From Eucommia ulmoides (taxonomy: Eukaryota; Streptophyta; Magnoliopsida; Garryales; Eucommiaceae), in assembly GCA_016647705.1 (NCBI GenBank), contig CM028338.1, positions 11,252,240-11,316,239 on the forward strand: DNA of 64,000 bases, in the 5' to 3' direction. Below, in pieces: positions 33,036 through 43,417 of this stretch; positions within the stretch are counted from its first letter, which is position 1, and each line of letters starts with the position of its first letter. Position numbers and translations under genes: made by a program. Under the pieces are notes generated by a model. The model was not told the DNA's origin, searched no databases, and was given only the letters and a program-made list of their open reading frames with translations.

Positions 33036-34515
33036 TACTGTCGTATTATATTGCTGATTGCTATTTCAGTTTTTTTTGTCATTACAGTATTGGCTACTAT
33101 TATAATGCTGGCTGCTATTGTAGTATTGGTAGCTATTGTAGTATTGGTTGTTATCATGGTATTGGCTGTCGACATGGTATTAGTTGTTAGTATAGAAGTG
33201 GTTGCTAGTATAGTATTGATTATTATTATGGTAATGGTTGCTTTCATTATTTGGTATTGGCTGACAATATGGTATTCGTTGCTGTCAGTATTTGGTATTG
33301 GTTGTCAGTATCGATATAGGTTGCTGTCAGTATTGGTTGGTAATATAGTAATGGTTGTTATCATAATAATGTTCCTTAAAACGGTGTTCATAGTACCTAG
33401 CCCTAAGGTCTTGGTGAGGACGTCATTCTGTATGAGCCTTCCCAATGTATTCCTAAAGGATGATGCGCGATCAATCCTATAGAATGTGGAGAAGATGACA
33501 CTTGGTCAATCGAATCCTGGTTGCAAAGAGAATTGAACTTGGTTATTCGATCCCTGGTTGTGTCCGTAACTAAAGGGTTGTCCTGCATATCTCAAACTAA
33601 TGAGAATCAGGTCACATGTAGTTCTAGCATGTAAAGTAAATACTATGTTTAAAATACTATGTTGTTGTATGTCTTGTTTAATACTATTTCTTTGGTTGTG
33701 TCGCTTAATATTGTTTCACAGGTTGTCTCATTTAATAATGTATTGTCGATTGTCTCGTTTAATATTGTCGTATTGATTGTCTCGTTTAATATTGTCATGT
33801 TGATTGCCTCATTTACTATTGTCCCGTTGGTTGTCTCATTTAATAATAAAAATACTGCTCTTAAAGGATGATGCACGATCAATCCAATAGGATGCAGAGG
33901 AGATGACATGCAGGTAATCAGCTCCTGGTCACAGAGAGGATGACACTTAGTCAATCAACTCTTAGTTGTGACGTACCCAATGAAGTCTCCTTCATATCTC
34001 AAATTAATGAGAATCAAATCACATGTAGTTATAGCATATAGAGTAAATTTCAGTATTATGAAATTAAAATATTGTCTCATTGGCTATCTCGTTTAATACT
34101 GTCTTACTGGTGGTCTTATTTAATAATGTTTCGGTGGTGGTTTCGATTAATAATGTCTTGCTTGTGGTCTCGTTTAATAATGTCTTGTTCGTGGTCTCGT
34201 TTAATAATGTCTTGTTCATAGTCTTGTTTAATAGTGTCTCATTGGTGGTCTCGTTTAATAATGTAAATATTGCTACTAAAGGATGATGTGCAGTCAATCC
34301 TATCGAAGGCAGAGAGGATGGCACTTTTTCAATTATCTCTTGGTTGGGACAGTAAGGAGGATGGTACTTGGTCAATCATCTCCGGGTAGCGAGGAGGATG
34401 ACGCTCTGTCAACTGTCTCTTGGTAATGAGGAAGATGATGCTCGGTTAATCGTCTCTTGGTAGTGAAAAGGATAACACTTTGTCAATTGTCTCTTGGTTA
34501 AGTGAGGAGGATGAT
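33036..34515 (-). repeat. El-7 3'-region higher-order tandem repeats
   Basis: Three blocks of about 420 bp repeat the same plan: a short-unit array followed by a conserved spacer (AAAGGATGATGCRCGATCAA..., then ATATCTCAAAYTAATGAGAA). The inner arrays differ. At 33050-33360 the unit is about 18-21 bp (GTATTGGTTGCTATTATG-like). At 33655-33850 it is about 27-30 bp (ATTGTCTCGTTTAATATTGTC-like). At 34075-34265 it is 30 bp (GTGGTCTCGTTTAATAATG-like). A 45-bp GAGGAGGATGACGCTCGGTC array begins at about 34310. Apparent hydrophobic or Asn/Thr-repeat ORFs over these arrays are repeat artefacts. Such variable 3' arrays are a known feature of Ogre/Tat elements. Confidence 0.88.
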
Positions 34516-35873
34516 TGGTAGCGCGTAAATATGTTGCCACATTAAATACAAGTGTACGGGTCAAGTTTTAGTAGAGTGAGAAGAGTAAGGGTTGTCATAT
34601 CCAGAGGGATTGGGTTGGATTACCATTGAGTACCGTAATTGTCATAGCCTAACTTTATTTAGATGATAAAAATATAATTTTTATGATAAAATATACTTAC
34701 CTAAGTTAATTAAACTAATTATACTAATATACTAGCATGACGTTTTTGGGAAATTATTGCCTAGGGATTAACTTCGTTCACTTAAACGTGTTTGTTTCAA
34801 TCTAGTTTACATTAACGGCATTCATCCTATCCGACAATCTCGGTATCGAAATCTCATTCACTACCTCTCCTGAGTGTAAAGTGAATGAATATGTGGCTTC
34901 GCATCAACGCCGTAGTCCCCCTCGACCATCTATACAACACTTGGTCACATGAGTCGCGCCCCAACATCACGGATTGCACACTTTCTAACTCCCTCCCAGG
35001 TTATTAGATCGTTGCGTTGTGTTTAAACCTTAGTCCGAATCCATGGTTACCTCTCCCGAGTGTCAAACCCCATATTCTCAATATATTATAATAAGCATAT
35101 AAACATGGAATAACGGCAAACACAATCGGATAAACATGAACAACCATTAACAAATCATCGATTTATTTAAACAACGTTTTTGTGAAGTACATTGATCTCT
35201 AGACAATATATGTTTAGCTATACATAGCCCTAACCAGATATACAACAAGAACTATGCTAAACATATATAAACATTCAACCAATATAAGAGATAAACGAGG
35301 AGACTAAATGTTATTCAAAGAATTGACGATAAAACTACTTCGACAACGCTTCCTCCTTCTCTGCGATGTGATCTTCTATTGGTCGAATAGCCTTGGAGCT
35401 CTCAAGACTCCCGAAAATGTCCACCTTCATTTGGGGAGAAGAGGGATGATATTTATAGGATTCAAAATATCTCAAAATATCCTAAAATATCTTAAAATAT
35501 CAGGTGCTGACCACTGCAGCGGTGGATAGGTTGGCAGGATTCTGGCGGGTGATCGCTGTAGCGGTAGAGCTCTCTGCATTTTGACAGCTGCAGCAATAGC
35601 CTGACCGCTACAGTGGTGGAGCTTTCAGCAACCTTCTGTATTTTTACCGCTGCAACGGTGGATGTAGGCTTAGAATTTGGCCTTTTTGTTCTTTTTCTCC
35701 ACCGTTCTTTCACCGCTTTGATCATTTATGGACCGTTTTAGTCCCTTTTCACCACAAATACATAATTTATAACAAAACAAATAAAAACATATTAAAACCT
35801 AATAAAATGCTACAAAAATACTCGAAAACTATCAAAATCGGCTTGAGAATAAACAGATAAATTACACCTATCA
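34516..35873 (-). repeat. El-8 3' LTR (1,358 bp)
   Basis: It matches both El-5 LTRs in reverse complement. The minus-strand TATA box, CCTATAAATATC, is at 35450-35459. Palindromic modules with a CTGCAG/CTGTAG core lie at 35500-35660. Confidence 0.92.
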
Positions 35874-35888
35874 AATACCCCTAAACTT

Positions 35889-37640
35889 AGAATTTTGCTA
35901 GTCCTCGAGCAAAACACTCACACTAAAAATAAAAAAACACAACTAAATTAACTAACATAAACAACCTAAACATAACGTTATGCAAATTTTGAATTCAGTT
36001 ATCGACCAAAATATTTTTCCCTCAACAACCCCCAATCATATCAAGTTCAGGAGTAAAACATACCATGTAATGTTCTAGAATTTTGACATTCAATAATGGA
36101 AAACGCCATTCTAGATACTTTCAACATGTGTGTGTGAAAACTCAATTATACAACTATCCAATGACTGGATTTGATTATCCACCAACAAAGCTCACGACTA
36201 TACCATAAAGGATTAGGATATCCATACGTCTGACTAGGTTCCACTCTCTACTGATGTAGGATTGGAAGTTCAAAAAGATCAGTAGGACTTGGTTCGGTTT
36301 AGAACATGGCCAAGGGTATATCAGGAATATAAAATAGGTTAACATCGTTAACTCAATGATACCCAAGGCACAATACTTGGAACAAAATCAATCTCGAACC
36401 CCTAAAGATAAATTGGAAACAACCCCGAACAATTATTTAAGATTGACGTACTCACTTGTAAAAAGAAATGGAAATTTAAAATATATTTACGTACATATTT
36501 TTTTTACATGAACCATACCCCAAACTTATTCGATTATTACAATTTCATGGGTGTGATTAAAACGAAAGAAAAATGATAAGTGAGTACTCGAATACTGAAC
36601 CTATTAAAAGTTCACCCTCAAACCCAACCACTCACTTCAAGTAGAATATACGAATGCTAACTTGATTAACTTATATTATGCCTTCGGTTTAACGATATAG
36701 GTTTGGAAAAAGATCAATTGGCCAGGTTATTTGTTATGCGTTCAGAATTAAAACAGTTTTTCGGCTTCGACAGGGTAACGAGGGATAAACATTTTACAAG
36801 GTAAGCTTCAAAGGCTCAAGAGAATCAAATGAATGCCTAAATCACGTCTCTTGAACTACCTCGCCTAGGATTTCACCTCAAGTTTTCCCCAATCAGGTTC
36901 TAGAATCCTTAAATTATCATGTATTTGGCTAATGGATAATCGACTTCAAATAAATTGAATAGCTATACATTGAGTCTACGTGCTTGTGCAAATTAGGATC
37001 CACAATAACTTTTACCAAAACAACATTTTAGGTACACAAAACACACATGAATGGGCATTACCCTTGACCTCGAAAAATAACTAGGGGATAATATCATTTT
37101 CGGGTAATGGCCCAGATGAATGAAAAACTTAGCATGCAACCACAACAAACATAAACACAGTCTACACTAAACAAACATGCAAACTATTTAACTAAAACTG
37201 CACAACTAACAAAAATTAAAACATACTAGCATATTACACATCACCCCCAGACTTAAAACGGGTAGTGTCCACATTGACCCATCAATGATTCCAATAAAAT
37301 CATATAGAATGATAATGAAGACGGGGGTTTAGAACACGTACCTTGGAGGTGAGACAATCTCGCCTCCGAATCAAGTCGACAGTGGTAGATTTAATTTATT
37401 TTTGGACTTGGGATACCTCCTAAGAAGCACTTGGTTTATTGTCCTCGGGCCGACATGGATAAGTGTTTTTCAAAAAGTGGTTTTTGCCCGTAGTATTTGT
37501 CGTACAACACCATATACGGGTCTTGATTCAGAATTCCCTCAAGACTGGCGAGATTTGGCATTGTTTGGTCCAAGCTTTCAACAAGACTCTTCCTCGGCTC
37601 ATGTGCTTGGTGGGCATGAAAGAGCGTTGTAAATGGAAAT
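35889..37640 (-). other. El-8 internal region, non-coding with gag-leader vestige
   Basis: Conserved non-coding blocks align with El-4 and El-5 in reverse, such as AATCAGGTTCTAGAATCC at 36891 onward and CCCAATCATATCAAGTTCAG near 36030. At about 37640-37436 a minus-strand frame reads AHEPRKSLVESLDQTMPNLA and SLEGILNQDPYMVLYDKYYG. It corresponds to the HAHEP...LEGVL block of El-4 and is probably a vestige of a former polyprotein. The junction with the truncated LTR is near 37640. Confidence 0.65.
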
Positions 37641-37996
37641 GAAGGACAAGTGACCGTTGCAGCAGTGGTTTGACCAATGAAGCGATGGAGCTCTTTACAT
37701 TTTGACCGCTGCAACGATGACCTGATTGCTGCAGCAGTGGAGCTTTCAACAACTCTTTGTATTTTCACCGCTATAGCGGTGGATGTAGGTTCAGAATTTT
37801 GACTGTTTTCTCTTTTTCTCCACCGTTCTGCCATCGCGTTAATCGTTTATGGAATGTTTACGTCTATTTTCACCCCAAATACCTAATTTATAACAAAACA
37901 AAAATAAAAACATATTAAAACCTAATAAAACGCTATAAAAATACTCAAAAACTATCAAAACCAGCTTGGGAATAAATAGGTAAATTACACCTATCA

Positions 37997-38290
37997 ATGA
38001 TGCTCGGTCAATCGTCTCTTGGTTGTGCTAGTGAGGAGGCTAACACTTTGTCAATCATCTCCTAGTGGAGATAGTGAGGTGGATGATGCTCGGTCAATCG
38101 ACTCCTAGTTAAGTGAGGAGAATGATGCTTGATTAATCATCTCCTAGTCAAGTGTGGAGAATAACACTCGGTTAATTGGCTTCTAGTCAAGTTAGGAGGA
38201 TGACGCTCGGTCAATCGGTTGTTAGTCGTAATACTGAGGAGGATGACGTTTAGTCAATTGTCTCCTGGTCAAGTGTAGTTTAAATTTGAG
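37997..38290 (-). repeat. El-7 45-bp tandem array, right part
   Basis: This is the continuation, after El-8, of the degenerate array GATGACGCTCGGTCAATCG-TCTCCTAGTCAAGTGAGGAG, with about six copies. Together with 34310-34515 it forms one array split by El-8. Confidence 0.85.
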
Positions 38291-39700
38291 AAGTATATTA
38301 AAATTTGGTAGAACAAGTTCTCGATTAGAGAAAATGATTCTTGGGTCATCAAATCAATATAAGATTAAAAATGACAGAAGAAATTCACACGGGTGGAGGC
38401 CCTTAGAGAAACTAAACATCTAGTGGAGTTTCTTCGCCATATTGCACTTGGGACTACCTGATGAGGACTAGAAAACTTCCCGGGGGGAGTTTAACCTTGA
38501 GTAAAATTTGCCCGCTTTGTGATGCTTGTTTATGTTTGGGATTATAGTTTATCTGGTGATTGGTGTGAGTCCTATATCAAGAAACGCTCTACGTAGAAGA
38601 TATGATATAATGTGCCCCAGCTCTAACTAGGATGAGTCCCATCATAGATTCTAAATGAAAAAATCAGATATAATGCAACCCAACACTATTTGGGGCACGG
38701 GACTATCTCCTAGGCATTCAAAGGATGCGGTAGAGCCCACTTGGGTTGCCTATGTATCTGTAACTGAGTGTGCGATTGTAGTATTTGTTTTATTCTAGAA
38801 ACCCCCATTAGGTTGTTTATGTATAATTTTATTATTGTTCTGGATGATGATCGTCGAATGACCGAAACCCACCTGAGTTACCTACATACACTAACTTCCT
38901 AGGTTAGGAATCTAGTCGAAATGTAGTTTGACCCTCACTGTACTATCTCAAATTGTTAACCATACCCACAAGGGCTTCCTACGTACCTTGGTAATCTACC
39001 AAAGATCTAGTCGATGCGTAGTTCGAGCATGGGTATTCTTTGTTTTCTGCTTAACAAAAGGATTGATAGTCAGCTTTTCAAAGAAGTCAAGGGACTTCTT
39101 GGGAGATGCGCCCTGATACACGGCTGAGAGAATTTCATGATGCGGACATCTCTCTGGCTTTGATCGGTCCTACTTTGGTCTTTTATGTACCTTGGTGATC
39201 TACCAAGGACAGGTCGAAGCATAGTCTGCTGGGGATGGAGAAATTGTGTTTACGGTGACGACCCAACCTATCAAGGTTTCACGTATCCTGGAATTTACCA
39301 AGACTCAGGTCGACACCTAAATTTTCCTTGGATGGTTAAAGTCTAGTATGGTTAGATCCGGATTAGTGGGTCATTATTATGTTTGGTATGGTTAGATCCC
39401 AAATGATTGGGGAGTTTATTATTTAGTAGGTCTATGGAGACTTTATTGTTTATCATGATTCATTTTCAATTGGAGTGGGATTTATTTTTTGCTAAGTGCA
39501 ACCGAACCTATATTATGGGTTGCCTACGTATCCAAGAAGTTGTCAGGAATCAGGTCGACATGTAGTTGTTGTATTGTTGATGAGTTTAAATTTGTCAACC
39601 AAACCCACGAGGGTTTCCTATATACTCTGGATGTTGTCAGGATTCAGATTAACAAGTTGTTCCTGCGTCTTTTGGTTAAATGAAATTAGTTAAGTTCATT
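38291..39700 (-). repeat. El-7 3' region with recurrent 'CCGAACC...CCTACGTA' motif
   Basis: No gene is seen. At least six degenerate copies of a motif of about 65 bp occur near 38724, 38860, 38958, 39178, 39258, 39500 and 39597. Each has an ACCGAACCC-like box, then GGGTTGCCTACGTA, a variable middle, and AATCAGGTCGACATGTAG. The same motif recurs in El-7's own LTRs (29568-29970; 59340-59600). Spacing is irregular, so this is a dispersed repeat rather than a simple tandem array. Confidence 0.8.
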
Positions 39701-41229
39701 ATGATTCAGGCATTTTATTTCACATCATAAGACGAAATTAACGTTGTTTATGGATAGGATGAAATATGCCCCAGTCATAGGCTGGGGCAGTGACTGGATA
39801 AGTTCTATTAGGGAATGTAGTCCAACACCTCCTATGGTGCAATTCATGATTATTAACAGTGTAAAGTATGCCAAAGCTTATGGGCTTGGCTACATGATTG
39901 TGAAGCTAAATTGGTTTGTCTCGCTATTTGTCGCAGTGATAAACTTTCAATTTTACTTATTAGACTTAGCCGAAGGGTTCATTATTGTATTGTTTAAATA
40001 TTAATTTAGTATCTTAAAAGTTTGCCAGTTGGTGCAACCTCTTGGCCCTTTAATTTTGTCTAGTGTATCTAGTCATGAGTTGGTAAGAGTAAGTACCTAT
40101 ATTTTCCAAGCTTACGGATTGTTTATTAGAATTAGAAAGTGAACCTCCTACTTTTTGTTTAGTCCCCTTCGATTAAAATGTTTTTGCTTTATATGTTGAC
40201 AAATTGGCAGACTGTGTCTTATTTCCCGCATTTTTGTCAATCAAAGTATTGTTAGAGTAATACGAACCCTTGTCTCCGTTCCTCAATCTTGTTGCCTGAA
40301 CGGTGTATACTGGTTTCTTTCTTCTGTGAGTTGGCAAATATTGTCTGGCAATGGTCTTCTTGTTTTGTCAAAGATCCTTCTTGGAGGTAATCTTTTAAGT
40401 GTACCGTACTTTTCTCGTAGTTGAAAACCTAACATCCTATGTTGTGCAGTAGTTTTCTTGGTTCTTTGGCTTCTTATTGAATTTTGATCACAAGATAGTA
40501 TCCATAAAGGTTGTATTGTTAACGAAGGCTATCATGGGAATTTGAGGTGTTGTGTATAGTTGGTTTGGTGATGACGTCAGATGTCTTTACGTGCAATTGG
40601 TTATGGGTAATTAGTCAAGTTGGTCTTATTTCTATCATTTTGCTCTTATGCCATTTATCTTTTCTACTTATCTGTACTGAGGTATTAGTCATGGAAGAAA
40701 CATAGCATATAAATAATCAGAAGTTAGAGTTTTGTAAATAGGGTATGCATAGTCAAATATCTTATTCATTATTGGAAGTTCTTTCTTCCTTAGGAGTACA
40801 ACCTTAGACATGGTTATTTATCGGAGGCATCAAGATTTCTAGCGGCCCGTTTTCCTTTGAAAATCAAATTTGGTAGAATTACCAGTCGAATTCTTCAATT
40901 TAGTCGACCCAATCGTAGTATGGTGGTCATAAAGTTTTGGTCGAAATCTGATGTCTCTTATTGTTTCTTATTGTTTATGTTTGCTATTTTTGCCCTTAGT
41001 GCCCTTTCAAGTTTTCACCAAGGCCAGCTACCATATTTTTGCACCTCAGCGCCCTTTCGGATTTTCACTGGGTCACTGGTTTTGTATATTACTACAATCC
41101 CTACGTTTTTTCCCGTAGCGCCTTTTTCGTTTTCACTACGTCCTCAGGTCGTATAAATTTTATACCTTTTTTTGCCCTTACTTCCTTCCGGTTGTGAGCA
41201 TGGGTTTATGTTTTCTAAGGGTAGAACTT
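39701..41229 (-). other. El-7 3' untranslated region between integrase and repeats
   Basis: I find no conserved gene. At 40985-41150 a short module occurs three times (TTTTTGCCCTTAGTGCCC..., then GTTTTCACCAAGG and variants near 41035 and 41105). In the minus frame it gives repeated RALREKT- or LGENLKGH-like words, so it may be decayed C-terminal coding sequence. Confidence 0.55.
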
Positions 41230-41708
41230 CTTTAAAGCATCAGAATTAATGGGTTTTGGGAACTGTTCTCATTCCATCTCCAGAAATATTAAGTCCCAAA
41301 GCCCTAACACTTTCTTGATGACGAACGGTCTTTCCCAATTTTGCACGAATTTTCCTTTAGCCTCGTTCTGGAATGGGAAGATCATCTTTAGTACCAATTT
41401 ACCCGTAGTATAGATTATCAGATGAACCTTCTTATTGTATGCTCTAGCCATCTTCTTTCGATAGCATTGTCCATAGCATATAGTAGCAAGTCTCTTTTCT
41501 TCTATCAGGCATATTTGATCAAGTCTCTATTGTACCTATTGGACCTCATCTAACTTGGCTTCTACTAGAATCCTACGAGAGATAATTTCTACCTCTATTG
41601 GGATCATGGCTTCTATTCCATATACTAATGAAAATGGCGTGGCTCCGGTTGATATTTTGAGCGATGTTCGATAGGCCATCAAGGCAAATGGTAGCATATC
41701 ATCCCATT
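41230..41708 (-). pseudogene. El-7 integrase, C-terminal part
   Basis: After the El-5 insertion the frame continues DDMLPFALMAYRTSLKIST and TPFSLVYGIEAM, then GQCYRKKMARAYNKK and the GPY/F-like KFVQNWERPFVIKKVLGLWD. It ends FPKPINSDALKKFYP. Two or three stops interrupt it. The frame joins exactly to HKEW at 46388 when El-5 and one CCATT are removed. Confidence 0.87.
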
Positions 41709-43046
41709 TGATAGGTGTAATTTATCTATTTATTCTCAATCTAGTTTTGGTAGTTTTCTAGTATTTTTATAGCGTTTTATTATGTTTTAATATGTTTTTT
41801 ATTTATTTTTCCATAAATCAGGTATTTGGGGTGAAAAGGGGACTAAAATGGTTCTTAAACGAGCAAGTCGGTGGAAGAACGGTAGAGAAAAAGAGCAAAA
41901 AAGGTCATATTCAAAGCCTGCATCCACCATTGTAGCGGTAAAAATATAGAGAGTTACTGAAAGCTCCACTACTGCAGCAGTCACCCAACTAGAATCCAAC
42001 CAACCTCTCTACTGCTGTAGCGGTGATCCCACCGCTGTAGCGGTTAGTGCTAGATCTTTTTAGATATTCTAGGATATTTTGAATCTTATAAATATTGTCT
42101 CTTCTCCCCCAAACAAAAGGTAGACATTTTCAGGAGTGTCTTGAGAGATCCAAGGTCGATCAACCAAGAGAAGATCACCACGTGAAGAAGAGGAAACGTT
42201 CTCGAAGCGGTTTTAGCGTCGATTATTCGGATAACGACTAGTCTCCTTGTTTATCTCTTAGATTTGGTTGATTATTTTGTATATGTTTAGCATATATTTT
42301 ATTGTATATTTGGTTAGGGCCATGTATAGCTAAACATATATTGTCTAGGGCTTGATGTAATTCCCGAAAATGTTGTTTATATAAAATATATGTTTCATTA
42401 ATAGTTGATCATGTTTATCCAATTTTTTTTATAGTTTTATTACAATCTTAATATGTTTGTTATGGTATTAGGATTGATTTTGAGAATACGAGGTTTGACA
42501 CTCGGGAGAGGTAACCCCGAATTCGAACTAGGGTTTAAACACAACGCGACAATCTAATAACCCGGGAGAGAGTTAGAAATTGTACAACCCGTGACATTGG
42601 AGTAAGACTCATCTGACCAAGTGTCATATAGACGCTCGAGGGGGACTTTGAGGTTAATGCAAAGTCACATATTCATTCACTTTACACTCGGGAAATGTAG
42701 TGAATGAGATTTTGATACCGAGATTATCGGATAGGATGAATGTATTTAATATATCTAGATTGAAATGAACACGTTTAGGTGAACGAAGTTAATCCCTAGG
42801 CAATAAATTCCCATAAACATCATACTAGTATATTAGTATAATTAGTTTAATTAACTTAATTTAGTATATTTTATTATAAAAACAACATTTTTATTACCTA
42901 AATAAAGTTAGGTTATGATAATCGTAGTACTCAACGATCGTCTAATCCAATCCCTATGGATACAACAAATCTAACTCTTCCAATCTATACTAAAACTTGA
43001 CCCGTACAGTTGCGATTAAATTACCAACGATATTTACGCGCTACCA
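41709..43046 (+). repeat. El-5 5' LTR (1,338 bp)
   Basis: A TATA box, CTTATAAATA, lies at 42085-42094. Palindromic CTGTAG/CTGCAG modules at 41930-42050 lie directly upstream. The 190-bp CACTCGGGAGAGGT module occurs once here (about 42500-42720), where El-4 and El-6 have two. Confidence 0.94.
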
Positions 43047-43052
43047 TGTTTT

Positions 43053-43074
43053 TGGCGCTATTGCCGGGGATTGG
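43053..43074 (+). promoter_or_regulatory. El-5 primer binding site (tRNA-Asp)
   Basis: TGGCGCTATTGCCGGGGATT lies six bases after the 5' LTR. It matches the plant tRNA-Asp 3'-end complement with two differences over the first 18 bases. Confidence 0.9.
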
Positions 43075-43107
43075 TTATTAGATTGTTGTTGATATTGTGA
43101 GTAAGTA

Positions 43108-43228
43108 ACTTAATTTTAATTTAGGCATTTATTTGGTTTATAATTTTTGTTTTATAGTTTTGTTTTTAACTTAATTTTAATTTAGGCATTTATTTGGTTT
43201 ATAATTTTTGTTTTATAGTTTTGTTTTT
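43108..43228 (+). repeat. Tandem duplication of about 61 bp in El-5 leader
   Basis: The segment beginning TAACTTAATTTTAATTTAGG and ending in TTTATAGTTTTGTTTT occurs twice, back to back and identical or nearly so. El-4 has one copy, so this is a recent local duplication. Confidence 0.9.
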
Positions 43229-43246
43229 CTTGCAAGGTACTTGAAA

Positions 43247-43417
43247 ATGTTAGATCAACAAATGCTATTGTATTTCTTTCAACGGGATTCTGAGCTATTT
43301 TATTGTGCTTGGGATCAGTACAAGAAATTTCTATTCCAGTTACCCAATCATCGCTTCCCAAGAGAGTGTCAAATACTAAACTTTCTCGACAGGTTATTAG
43401 CCGCAACCAGAACATGA
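43247..43417 (+). pseudogene. El-5 vestigial gag fragment
   Basis: This is a 56-codon frame from ATG at 43247 (MLDQQMLLYFF, then RDSELFYCAWDQYKKFLFQL and PNHRFPRECQILNFLDRLL). The spacing of LxxAWxxYKxxL...PxHxxP...IxxFxxxL...TRT is that of the retrotransposon gag domain in Athila/Tat-type elements. A stop follows at 43415. El-4 keeps the same beginning with more damage. It suggests the LARD family descends from a coding element of that group by deletion of everything after the start of gag. Confidence 0.55.

Larger units (their letters stand above)
34516..37996 (-). mobile_element. El-8: LARD-like element, 5' LTR truncated
   Basis: Boundaries TGGTAGCGCG (34516) and ...ACACCTATCA (37996) are flanked by a perfect ATGAT duplication at 34511-34515 and 37997-38001. 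It inserted in the 45-bp repeat array of El-7, whose phase continues across it. It reads on the minus strand: a 3' LTR at 34516-35873, PPT (AAGTTTAGGGGTATT) at 35874-35888, internal region to about 37640, then only the first 0.36 kb of the 5' LTR. The rest of that LTR and the primer site were deleted after insertion. It encodes no pol. Confidence 0.93.

Noticed and set aside
32958..33482. 174-codon open frame predicting a very hydrophobic, multi-membrane protein
   Set aside because: It is translated from an 18-21-bp tandem array inside the El-7 3' region. The Val/Ile repetition follows the DNA repeat and there is no family match.
33650..34270. Possible CRISPR-like array (30-bp units)
   Set aside because: The units are directly adjacent with no unique spacers, and this is plant nuclear DNA.
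34064..34375. Open frame with a repeated 10-residue LLNETTNKT-like unit, resembling a secreted repeat protein
   Set aside because: The period equals the 30-bp DNA unit and neighbouring blocks with the same plan lose the frame. It is a repeat artefact.
40857..41156. 99-codon plus-strand frame with hydrophobic stretch
   Set aside because: It lies antisense to the end of the El-7 integrase and its three-copy repeat, with no homology.
43053..43074. tRNA-like sequence
   Set aside because: It is only the complement of a tRNA 3' end used as primer site. No cloverleaf can be drawn around it.
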